A DNA stretch of 35,509 nt from Bacteroidales bacterium (GTDB lineage Bacteria > Bacteroidota > Bacteroidia > Bacteroidales > 4484-276): NCBI GenBank assembly GCA_021740425.1, contig JAIOZV010000014.1, positions 1-35,509 of the forward strand, written 5' to 3'. Below the pieces are notes generated by a model. It searched no databases and was not told where the DNA came from. It worked only from the letters and a program-made list of their open reading frames with translations. Position 1 is the stretch's first letter. Each line of letters opens with the position of its first letter. The position numbers were made by a program, and so were the translations under genes. Shown here in pieces: positions 28,492-35,509 of this stretch.

Positions 28492-28647
28492 ATGAAAACT
28501 ACAAAAGAAAAGGAAAATCCTGACATTGAATTTGTAAATCGGCCATTGACTCCAAAAGAAAAACAATCCTTTAGTGAATTCTTAAAAACAAGAAAGAAAA
28601 GGAAAGTAAGAAAGTTTACAAAAGAAAGCACAACCACACAACAATAG
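28492..28647 (+). CDS. small basic protein (51 aa) paired with the GNAT-like gene
   Basis: Starts four bases after the GNAT-like stop. The protein has an acidic first third (KEKENPDIEF), the phrase RPLTPKEKQSFSEFLKTRK, then a Lys/Arg-rich run and a Ser/Thr/Gln tail. The tight spacing suggests one transcript. Size and charge would fit an antitoxin-like or RNA/protein-binding partner, but no known fold can be named. Confidence 0.5.
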   Translation: MKTTKEKENPDIEFVNRPLTPKEKQSFSEFLKTRKKRKVRKFTKESTTTQQ

Positions 28648-28663
28648 GCAGTATTTTCCAGCG

Positions 28664-28703
28664 AAGCCATATTAATCCTGCTCCACCAACTATTAGCCAA
28701 CCA
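28664..28703. repeat. cassette right-end motif, copy 1
   Basis: AAGCCATATT (28664-28673), then CAAC, then ATTAGCCAACCA (28692-28703), just before tolC-tail copy 2. The same three parts in the same order occur at 30009-30038 before the real tolC end, with a different gap between the first two parts. Confidence 0.65.
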
Positions 28704-28713
28704 TCCCCCCCCC

Positions 28714-28797
28714 AAAACCGCAGCAGGCCACTAATTTGTCGTAGATTCAGGCCCGCCATTTTCAAGGTGTATTTTGCAACAAGCAAGCGGTTTTCGG
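28714..28797 (-). pseudogene. detached tolC 3'-end fragment, copy 2
   Basis: Minus-strand residues ENRLLVAKYTLKM, then AGLNLRQISGLLRF match the TolC end. The stop codon is lost: TTTTGA of the real gene is TTTTGG here, running into a tract of nine G (28705-28713). The match ends at GTTTTCGG (28790-28797), the same point as copy 1. Confidence 0.8.
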
Positions 28798-29052
28798 GAA
28801 TGCGCATTCCCGGAAAGTTGATAAGCCTATCTTTCCGGCATCAAAATAAACACCATTCATGGCACAAAATCCCCGCGTTAATTTTCCGGTTTCAGGAGGA
28901 ATTGCGGATCTTTTTTTTAAGACTTTTGGTGGCCTTTTTATTTTCGCTTCGAATGATTTCCGTTAGAAACACCGAAATATTAAAAAGTTGATCGCAATCG
29001 AAAAAAATGCCGGATGCCACAGGCCTTGATTGAAAATAATTTTGTAGGTTTG
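28798..29052 (+). repeat. leader repeat, copy 2
   Basis: Direct repeat of 27711-27965. It begins beside an 18-bp perfect palindrome (28795-28812) and ends with TAGGTTTG (29045-29052), a TAnnTTTG match. The minus strand keeps the same frame open from 28962, with a shared core of about 45 codons and few residue changes relative to copy 1. Confidence 0.8.
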
Positions 29053-29080
29053 AGCGCACAAAAAATTAAGGTACCTACAA

Positions 29081-29296
29081 ATGAAAAATTCCTGTTTCCT
29101 CATTGCTTCAGAAGTTCACCGCGAAAACTTGCTTGTGAGCTTGGTTTTTGAGAAGGTCAAACTCTTTGATGGTCTGTTACGATTCAATTCTATTTTTGAA
29201 AACATTCCCCCATTGCTTCGCTTAGAAATTTTCTCCTTTTTTCTTACAAATCCATTTTCTTTCAATACTTTTGGGGGAATGATCGAGAAATGCTAA
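29081..29296 (+). CDS. doubtful 71-aa ORF in the second cassette
   Basis: An ATG frame 28 bases after the leader promoter. Its product (start MKNSCFLIASEV) has hydrophobic patches and no known motif. It may be a decayed gene or simply leader RNA for the lipoprotein gene. Listed so the 29053-29357 stretch is not left blank; nothing else was seen there. Confidence 0.15.
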   Translation: MKNSCFLIASEVHRENLLVSLVFEKVKLFDGLLRFNSIFENIPPLLRLEIFSFFLTNPFSFNTFGGMIEKC

Positions 29297-29357
29297 ACGT
29301 TTGCAACAATTATGAAAGACAGGATTCCAATATATAATATCAATTAAGACGAAGAGA

Positions 29358-29867
29358 ATGAAAGTTTTATTTTACCAGATTATCGCAATTTTAGTTTGTT
29401 TATCCAGTTGTCAAACAACTGATAAAAATTTCGACAATGATGCGCAAGAACAGATTTCGGATTCATTAAAAACCGTAGCGATTCATTTTTTGAGAAGCTG
29501 GGAACCTCCCTTTAATCCTGACAAAGCAATAAATTTATTTACACAGAGTAAAGATTTCCATTTAGTAATTGATGGATTTACAACAAAAACATTTGAAGAA
29601 TGGAAAGACGGAGTTCCAAACTATATGGCAGATGATGATAGTTTCTTTAAATCATATAAACATGAGATTAAAGATATTAGAACGGTAGTACTTTCGCCAG
29701 AATCTGGAGTAGTGACAATAACATATATTTGGGATAATATTTCAAGTAAAGATGATACACATAAAAGAGTTGATGGAGCAATTACACTTACTTGTAGACA
29801 AGAAAAAGATGGATGGAAAATTGTTCATTATCATGGTTCACATGGAGATGAAAGGATAGTTGAATAA
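29358..29867 (+). CDS. NTF2/SnoaL-like lipoprotein, cassette cargo
   Basis: A 169-residue lipoprotein with lipobox LSSC (Cys18). The mature part has a helix-rich start (HFLRSWEPPFNPDKAINLF) and curved-sheet strands (VVLSPESGVVTITYIWDN, GAITLTCRQEKDGWKIVHYHGSH), as in NTF2-like/SnoaL proteins with the common 'DGWKIVHYH' ending. Such domains bind small ligands or act as simple enzymes; no catalytic set can be named. G+C is about 35% in a sampled line, lower than the flanking core genes. It is the second cargo between tolC tails. Confidence 0.65.
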   Translation: MKVLFYQIIAILVCLSSCQTTDKNFDNDAQEQISDSLKTVAIHFLRSWEPPFNPDKAINLFTQSKDFHLVIDGFTTKTFEEWKDGVPNYMADDDSFFKSYKHEIKDIRTVVLSPESGVVTITYIWDNISSKDDTHKRVDGAITLTCRQEKDGWKIVHYHGSHGDERIVE

Positions 29868-29900
29868 TAACTCAAAGATAATTAATACTAACATAATAAC

Positions 29901-30038
29901 TGTTGCTAACGGCAAATCATAGCCCATAGCCGCTATAGTGCATCAAGACAAATGATTAGAAGCATAACAAACGAGTAATCAAAAAACATAATGCAAGTGA
30001 ACGGCTGCAAGCCATATTTGCAACACATTAGCCAACCA
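29901..30038. repeat. nested inverted repeat and cassette right-end motif, copy 2
   Basis: TGTTGC (29901-29906) pairs with GCAACA (30020-30025). Inside, GGC (29911) can pair with GCC (30011) and AGCCG (29928-29932) with CGGCT (30002-30006). The region ends with AAGCCATATT and ATTAGCCAACCA (30027-30038), shared with 28664-28703. It lies between the lipoprotein stop and the tolC stop and could fold as one long bulged hairpin. Confidence 0.5.
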
Positions 30039-30045
30039 GCCTCGC

Positions 30046-31371
30046 TCAAAACCACAACATGCCGCTGATTTGCCTTAAATTGATCCCCGCCATTTTCATG
30101 GTATATTCAGCCACCAGCAAACGGTTTTCGGCTTCAAGTGCTTTGCGCTGTATATCGCGGAATTCAATTTCGTTGATGGCTCCCGCCCGGTAAAGTTCTA
30201 TGGCAATTATCAGGTTTTTATCAGCGTTGTCGAGGTTTGTTTTTTCGAGAGCCACCTCCTGAGAAGCCCCCACATAGCTGTTGAAAGTTTTATAAAGTTG
30301 AGCATGCATATTGTTTTGCATTTCATCGGCTTGAGCCACTGCCGAATTATATTCAATTTTGCTGTTTTGGAGTTCGCGCCGGCTGTTGAGGCCATTAAAA
30401 AGATTGTAATTAAAATTGAATCCAAACGCCGGTCCGCTGGTTGTGCTTGTTTCAAGCAAACCGGTTTCACTGCTAAGGTTGCTGTAAGCATAGTTAGCAT
30501 AAAGCGAAAGCGAAGGCATCAGCTCAGCCCTCTTCTCCCTGATTTCCTGATATTTTACCCTGGCCTCTGATTTTACGAGCAAAACCGAATAATTCTGCTC
30601 CAGCATCGAAGCGTACATGTTCTGATAATCGACACTTGTTTCAGGCAAAATATCATGTTCTGCGGCAAATTCGATTTCAGGCGACCTTCCTGCCAGCATG
30701 TTGATGTCTGCTGCCAGGTTTTTCATGAGCACGCCCTGCCTGATGAATAAGGTGCTGTCGGTGCTCATGTCGATACGGGCCTGGTTCAGATCCACTTGGG
30801 AGGCCGCGCCAATATTGAATTTTTTTTCAGCTAATTCAAGGCGGGCACGGCTCACTTCAAGTGTGGAATTTAGTACCTGGAGAAGTTTTTGTTCCTGCAC
30901 CAGCCTGAAATATAGGGATGCCAGGTCGAGATATGTAAATTCGATCTGTAGCTGAAGATTCATTTGCCCGATGTTTTCGAGCTCAGCAAGGCGATCTCTT
31001 GTTGCCCACATTTTCATGCCGTCAAAAACTGTCCAGTTCAGATTTGCCAAAAGGTTAAAATTATTATTGTTGGCACCTGATGCTTCCTTGGTTCTGCCAT
31101 CGTAAAATTTTTGTTTGCTGTTTACAATGGCGTTGTTATTCGAAACGCCAAGATCCACAGTTGGCAAAAAGCCTGCATTGCCCGCAGTGTTATTGTTTTT
31201 TGAGATTTCAGCATCATTGGCCAGCATCAGCAGTTGAAAATTATTTTGCAGGGTAATGGCAAATATTTCCTGAAACGACAGAGTATCAGGCAAAGTCTGT
31301 GTTTTTAGATTTCCACAAAAAAGAATGGAAAGGGTTAAAAAAAGGCTGCAGTATATTTTAAGATTCCTCAT
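30046..31371 (-). CDS. TolC-family outer-membrane efflux protein
   Basis: The outer-membrane channel of the tripartite pump. A signal peptide (start MRNLKIYCSLFLTLSILF, end near KTQ) precedes two OEP repeats: the first with LPDTLSFQEIFAITLQNN and GAASQVDLNQARID, the second with MPSLSLYANYAYS and GAINEIEFRDIQRKALEAENR. The 441 residues are typical. The frame extends to 31458, but the ATG at 31371 begins the signal peptide and overlaps the end of the pump gene by 14 bases. Its last about 27 codons are duplicated twice downstream, suggesting the gene end is an integration site. Confidence 0.93.
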   Translation of the reverse strand: MRNLKIYCSLFLTLSILFCGNLKTQTLPDTLSFQEIFAITLQNNFQLLMLANDAEISKNNNTAGNAGFLPTVDLGVSNNNAIVNSKQKFYDGRTKEASGANNNNFNLLANLNWTVFDGMKMWATRDRLAELENIGQMNLQLQIEFTYLDLASLYFRLVQEQKLLQVLNSTLEVSRARLELAEKKFNIGAASQVDLNQARIDMSTDSTLFIRQGVLMKNLAADINMLAGRSPEIEFAAEHDILPETSVDYQNMYASMLEQNYSVLLVKSEARVKYQEIREKRAELMPSLSLYANYAYSNLSSETGLLETSTTSGPAFGFNFNYNLFNGLNSRRELQNSKIEYNSAVAQADEMQNNMHAQLYKTFNSYVGASQEVALEKTNLDNADKNLIIAIELYRAGAINEIEFRDIQRKALEAENRLLVAEYTMKMAGINLRQISGMLWF

Positions 31372-34300
31372 GTTCTGATGATTTACGTGATGATAAATAG
31401 AGGTAAAGAGCCGGAATAACGTAAAGTGTAAGTACCAGCGAAAAGGTGAGCCCGCCAATGATCACGATCCCCATCGGGATGCGGCTGGTGGAAGCTTCGC
31501 CAAGGGCCAGTGCAATGGGCAATGCTCCAAGTATGGTGGCAAGGCTGGTCATAAGGATGGGGCGGAATCGCTGGCCGGCTGCGTCAATCACCGCCTCCCG
31601 TTTTTCCAGTCCCTGCCTCCTGCGCTGGTTGGCAAATTCTACGATCAGAATGCCGTTTTTCGTAACAATTCCCACCAAAACAATTACTCCGATCTGGCTG
31701 AAAATATTCAGAGTATGGCCAAAGAGCCAAAGCGAAAGAACGCCTCCTGCAAGTGCCAGCGGAACAGTAAGCATGATAATCAGAGGGTCGGAAAAGCTTT
31801 CGAATTGTGCTGCAAGCACCAGAAAAATCAATACCAGCGCCAGCAGAAAGGCAAAGGCAAGGCTGTTTGAGCTTTCGGAAAACTCTTTTGAAACCCCTGC
31901 CAGGCTGGTGCTGAAAGTGTCATCAAGCACCGATCCTGCTATTTTATCCATTTCCTCAATGCCTTTTCCCAAAGAAACACCTTCGGCAAGACTTGCAGAA
32001 ATGGTTGCCGAAACATAGCGGTTGAACCTGAAAAGCTGAGGCGGTGTACTTTGGTAGGTCAAATTTACAAGGTTGTCGATTTGCACGGCCGTTCCCTTGT
32101 TGTTCCTCACGGTGATGGTTCTCAGGTCGAGCGGATCATCGCGGTTATCGCGTGTGGCCTGCCCGATTACCTGGTATTGTTTTCCGTTGTAGATGAAATA
32201 TCCAAAGCGCTGGCCGCCAAAATAAAGCTGGATGGTTTCTGCAATATCGCGCACCGTAACACCCATCTCACGTGCCTTGTTTCTGTCGATTTCTACCTGC
32301 AGTTCCGGTTTGTTGAATTTCAGGTTCATATCCACCACACCAAAAGCCGGATTTTGTTGTGCTATGCCAAGGAATTCAGGAATTTTATTTTTGAGTGCCT
32401 CAAAGTTTGGTGCCTGAATAACATATTGTACCGGCAGTGAGCTGCCACGTCCGGCGCCAATGGTTTGTTCCTGCACCACAAACGAGCGTGCAAAGTTCAT
32501 TTTGGCAATAATGGGTGAAAGTAGGTTGGCAATATCCTGCTGCGATTTTTTGCGTTCCGATGGTGGCACAAGGGTAATTCGAACAAAACCTGTATTTGTC
32601 GAAAGTGAAGACCCGAATCCCGGCGAAGTTACAGTGAGCAGGGATTCTATCCCCTTTAATGTGTCAACCACCTGTATTACTTCATTGATGTACTCATCCA
32701 TTTTATCGAAGGATGTTCCTTCGGGAGCCGTACTCATAATCCTGAGCCGGCTCTTGTCTTCCATGGGGGCAAGCTCTGAGGGTAGTTCCCTCCCGATGTA
32801 ATAAATTACAAAACCTGAGGCAACCATGATGAGCAGCCCAAGCCAGGGGCGTAAAACAAATTTGCGCAATGAAACCACATAGCCACTGATTAGGTTTCTG
32901 AAAAAAGGTTCCGTTTTTCTGAAAAGCCAGTTGGGGCGTTCACGGTTTTTCAAAATTCCGGCACTCATCATCGGGGTTAGGGTTAGCGAAACCACCGAAG
33001 AAATAATCACCGCACCCGCTACCACTACGCCAAACTCCCTGAACAATCTGCCTGTTAATCCCGAAAGGAAAATGATGGGCAGAAACACGGCGGCGAGGGT
33101 AATGGTAGTGGAGATGATAGCGAATACAATTTCTTTTGATCCTTTATGGGCAGCCTCGCGCGGGCTCATGCCCTGTTCAACTTTCGAATAAATATTTTCC
33201 ATCACCACAATGGCATCGTCCACCACGATTCCTGTGGCAAGAACAATGCCCAGCAAGGTGAGTATGTTTATGGAAAAACCGGCGGCATACATGATGAAAA
33301 AGGATCCGATGAGTGAGATCGGGATGGCAATTATCGGGATTAATGTAGTTCTGAAATCTCTCAGGAAAAGGAATATTACCAGCACCACGAGCAGGAATGC
33401 GAGGATGATGGTTTCTTCAACTTCCGTGATGGCTTTGCGAATGCTTCGGGTGGTATCCAGCGCGACACCCGTTTTGATGTCGGAGGGCAAATCTTTTTTA
33501 ATTTGATCCAATCGGGCAAAGGCTTCATCTACAATGTCGATATAATTTGCCCCCGGCTGTGGATTGAGTGCAATTCCCACCATGGGGATGCCGCCGTTTC
33601 CGCGAAGCAGGGTTCTTTCATTCTCCGGTGCCAGCCGTGCATTGCCAATGTCTTTCAGGCGTATCAGCGTTCCTGACCTTTCAGCAATAATCAGATCATT
33701 GAATTCATCTTCGGAGGTTAAGCGTCCAAGGGTGCGGATGGTTAATTCGTTGGTCATTCCTTCGATTCTCCCGGAGGGGATTTCAACATTTTCGCGAAGA
33801 AGCGCACTGCGCACATCCAAAGGTGTAAGGTTGAAAGCTGCCAGTTTCAGTGGGTCAAATTCGAGTTTCATCGAATATTTCTTTTCACCCCAAATTCTGA
33901 TTTCGCTGACCCCTTCGATGGTTTGCAGCCGTTCTTTAAAGTTATTGATGGCAAAGTCCGTAAGTTCGATCAGGCTGCGTTTATCGCTTTGCACCGTAAT
34001 TGATAAAATGGTTTGTGCATCGGCATCTGATTTATTTACTATGGGAGGATCGGCATCAGGAGGGAGATTTCGGACTGCTCTTGAAACTTTGTCGCGCACA
34101 TCGTTGGCAGCGGCTTCCATATCTACCCCAAGGTTAAATTCAATGGTAACCGTGCTCCGCCCGTCACTGCTTGTTGATGTCATGGTGCGGATTCCTGCAA
34201 TTCCGCTGATGGATTCCTCGAGGGCTTCGGTGATTTGTGATTCGATAACTGCTGCATTGGCACCAGGGTAATTGGTGGTAACGGTTACCACTGGCGGGTC

Positions 34301-34420
34301 AACGCTTGGGTATTCCCTCACGCCCAGAAAAGTGAACCCGATAAATCCGAACAAGACAATGAGAATGGAAACTACTGTGGTAAGTACGGGTCGGCTTATA
34401 AATACTGAAGATATGTTCAT
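31358..34420 (-). CDS. RND multidrug efflux transporter (HAE1/AcrB type)
   Basis: The inner-membrane, proton-driven pump of an RND system; typical substrates are hydrophobic or amphiphilic compounds. The 1,020-residue protein has 12 transmembrane helices and two large periplasmic loops. Motifs: GVREYPSVDPPVVTVTT and YPGANAAVIESQITEALEE at the N-terminus; ATGIVVDDAIVVMENIY in TM4, with the proton-relay Asp pair; and the second half's QIGVIVLVGIVTKNGILIVEFANQ. It lies between adaptor and tolC with overlaps (ATGA with the adaptor, 14 bases with tolC), so stoichiometric expression is expected. Confidence 0.96.
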   Translation of the reverse strand: MNISSVFISRPVLTTVVSILIVLFGFIGFTFLGVREYPSVDPPVVTVTTNYPGANAAVIESQITEALEESISGIAGIRTMTSTSSDGRSTVTIEFNLGVDMEAAANDVRDKVSRAVRNLPPDADPPIVNKSDADAQTILSITVQSDKRSLIELTDFAINNFKERLQTIEGVSEIRIWGEKKYSMKLEFDPLKLAAFNLTPLDVRSALLRENVEIPSGRIEGMTNELTIRTLGRLTSEDEFNDLIIAERSGTLIRLKDIGNARLAPENERTLLRGNGGIPMVGIALNPQPGANYIDIVDEAFARLDQIKKDLPSDIKTGVALDTTRSIRKAITEVEETIILAFLLVVLVIFLFLRDFRTTLIPIIAIPISLIGSFFIMYAAGFSINILTLLGIVLATGIVVDDAIVVMENIYSKVEQGMSPREAAHKGSKEIVFAIISTTITLAAVFLPIIFLSGLTGRLFREFGVVVAGAVIISSVVSLTLTPMMSAGILKNRERPNWLFRKTEPFFRNLISGYVVSLRKFVLRPWLGLLIMVASGFVIYYIGRELPSELAPMEDKSRLRIMSTAPEGTSFDKMDEYINEVIQVVDTLKGIESLLTVTSPGFGSSLSTNTGFVRITLVPPSERKKSQQDIANLLSPIIAKMNFARSFVVQEQTIGAGRGSSLPVQYVIQAPNFEALKNKIPEFLGIAQQNPAFGVVDMNLKFNKPELQVEIDRNKAREMGVTVRDIAETIQLYFGGQRFGYFIYNGKQYQVIGQATRDNRDDPLDLRTITVRNNKGTAVQIDNLVNLTYQSTPPQLFRFNRYVSATISASLAEGVSLGKGIEEMDKIAGSVLDDTFSTSLAGVSKEFSESSNSLAFAFLLALVLIFLVLAAQFESFSDPLIIMLTVPLALAGGVLSLWLFGHTLNIFSQIGVIVLVGIVTKNGILIVEFANQRRRQGLEKREAVIDAAGQRFRPILMTSLATILGALPIALALGEASTSRIPMGIVIIGGLTFSLVLTLYVIPALYLYLSSRKSSEHEES

Positions 34421-35481
34421 CGCTGGTCGGGATTTGTAATTTTTTCGGTGCTTTTCACAGAAACGGCCATCCCGTCTTTCAACAAAAGTAATCCACTGAT
34501 GGCGATGGTGTCGCCGGCAACAATTCCAGAAGTAATCTGAACATATTTATCGCGCCTTATTCCGGTTTCAACTTCAATAAGTTTTGCAGCTCCATCCCGG
34601 ATAACGAAAATGTTCTGACTGTTAAGCAATGGTACAACACAAAGGGTTGGTATCATTAATGCGTCAGGAATTTGGCGCAGATTTATGGTAATCTCGGCGA
34701 AAGCACCCGGTATAAGTTCGCCTTTTGGGTTGGCACGAAGTGCACGTACTTTAAGGGAGCGGGTGTTGGCATCAATTTGTGGCTCGGTGGCATAAATAGT
34801 AGCCGTATAATCTTTATCAGAACCTGCAACGGTAAATACTGCTTTCATCCCAACTGAAATCAGGGATGCATATCTTTCAGGTATCGAAAATTCAATTTTC
34901 ACCGGGTCGGTTTGCACTAGTGTTGAAATGATTTCGCCCTGCGAAACCCAGGTTCCCTGGCTTACATAGCGTAAGCCGATTTTTCCGCTGAATGGTGATT
35001 CAATTTTCGATTTCCTGATTTTGGAATCTGTTAGTGCAATATCGGCCTCAAGCTCTTCCACTTTTGCCAAAGCACCGTCATACACTTCCTGCGAAATCCC
35101 ATTGATGGAGAGTAATTGTTTTTTGCGGTTTTCGTCCTCTCTGGCGATCCGCATCTGGGCGTTGAATTTTTGCAATTGCGCCATGAGTTCCGAATCGTCA
35201 ATCTGAACCAGTAAAGCTCCCTTGTCAATATGTGTTCCTTCCTTAAAATTTACAGCAACAATGCGGCCTGCAACTTCGCTGCGAAGTTCCATTTTTTCGT
35301 TGGGTTGGATGCTTCCCGAAGCTTTAATTATTTCGTTGATTGCCCCTGCTTCTGCCACAAAGGTTTCGATGGCCGGATCAGCTTTGGCTGTTTTCGAATT
35401 GCTTGTTTCATCACCTTGGCAAGCGTAAATGATTATCGTTAGAATGGTGAAAAGGAATACCTGATAGTAATGTCGTTTCAT
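34417..35481 (-). CDS. RND efflux periplasmic adaptor (membrane fusion protein), lipoprotein
   Basis: Links pump and channel. A signal with lipobox IYAC (Cys21) indicates inner-membrane lipid anchoring, as in AcrA. The lipoyl/barrel-sandwich half shows EVAGRIVAVNFKEGTHIDKG and later ESPFSGKIGLRYVSQGTWV; a coiled-coil hairpin (about residues 105-150) and a beta-barrel with VKIEFSIPERYASLISVG and ALRANPKGELIPGAFAEI follow. The 354 residues are normal. It is the first gene of the operon; its stop overlaps the pump start (ATGA). The promoter is at or beyond the window edge. Confidence 0.95.
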   Translation of the reverse strand: MKRHYYQVFLFTILTIIIYACQGDETSNSKTAKADPAIETFVAEAGAINEIIKASGSIQPNEKMELRSEVAGRIVAVNFKEGTHIDKGALLVQIDDSELMAQLQKFNAQMRIAREDENRKKQLLSINGISQEVYDGALAKVEELEADIALTDSKIRKSKIESPFSGKIGLRYVSQGTWVSQGEIISTLVQTDPVKIEFSIPERYASLISVGMKAVFTVAGSDKDYTATIYATEPQIDANTRSLKVRALRANPKGELIPGAFAEITINLRQIPDALMIPTLCVVPLLNSQNIFVIRDGAAKLIEVETGIRRDKYVQITSGIVAGDTIAISGLLLLKDGMAVSVKSTEKITNPDQR

Positions 35482-35509
35482 TGGATGTAGTTGTTTTTAG
35501 CAGGGGCAA

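Noticed and set aside
28664-30038. Classical integron cassette array
   Set aside because: No GTTRRRY/RYYYAAC core pairs, no attI and no integron integrase were seen; the repeated tolC tails are not an integron feature. Kept only as a structural analogy.
33564-34271. 235-residue Ser/Arg-rich frame opposite the RND pump
   Set aside because: Antisense shadow of a well-supported pump gene, without motifs.

Overview
The window reads as a chromosomal segment of a Bacteroidota (Bacteroidetes) bacterium, probably Bacteroidales-like. Supporting signs are -7 elements of the TAnnTTTG type in front of many genes, little use of strong Shine-Dalgarno sites, the purD / DUF6427-like membrane protein / rnhB run, a eukaryote-type (GT3) glycogen synthase, and large TPR proteins paired with outer-membrane barrels. 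No tRNA, rRNA, CRISPR array, transposase or integrase gene was seen.

Layout. Bases 1-7216 run mostly on the minus strand: gyrB with a clear intrinsic terminator, then an outer-membrane barrel gene placed directly behind a 1,000-residue TPR secretory protein. A divergent promoter region leads to a plus-strand aspartate kinase (7349-8635). Bases 8954-12877 (minus) hold a PAP2 phosphatase, mazG and a TPR-containing membrane histidine kinase. From 13004 to 27473 the plus strand carries compact clusters: sufS-sufE; a WbuC-like cupin with nhaA; hisS with a methyltransferase; a glycogen synthase with a long disordered N-terminus; two heme-binding lipoproteins with a barrel protein; and purD with a DUF6427-like membrane protein and rnhB. 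Bases 30046-35481 (minus) are a three-gene RND efflux operon (adaptor, pump, TolC) with overlapping genes.

The unusual part is 27474-30045, between the convergent rnhB and tolC genes. The last ~27 codons of tolC occur three times in the same orientation: once as the real gene end, and twice as detached fragments at about 1.17 and 1.33 kb spacing. Each detached fragment is followed by a related leader of about 250-340 bp with a promoter-like end, then by an AT-rich cargo. The first cargo is a GNAT-like protein plus a tiny basic protein; the second is an NTF2-like lipoprotein. Each cargo is closed by the same right-hand motif, ending ATTAGCCAACCA. This is the pattern expected if small cassette-like elements had entered the tolC 3' end in tandem, each restoring the gene end, with no recombinase of their own. 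It is the best candidate here for an undescribed system; the mechanism is inference.

Functionally, the rest mixes housekeeping (DNA topology, tRNA charging, Fe-S sulfur transfer, purine synthesis, RNA primer removal, nucleotide sanitation) with envelope functions (efflux, Na+/H+ exchange, heme lipoproteins, barrels).
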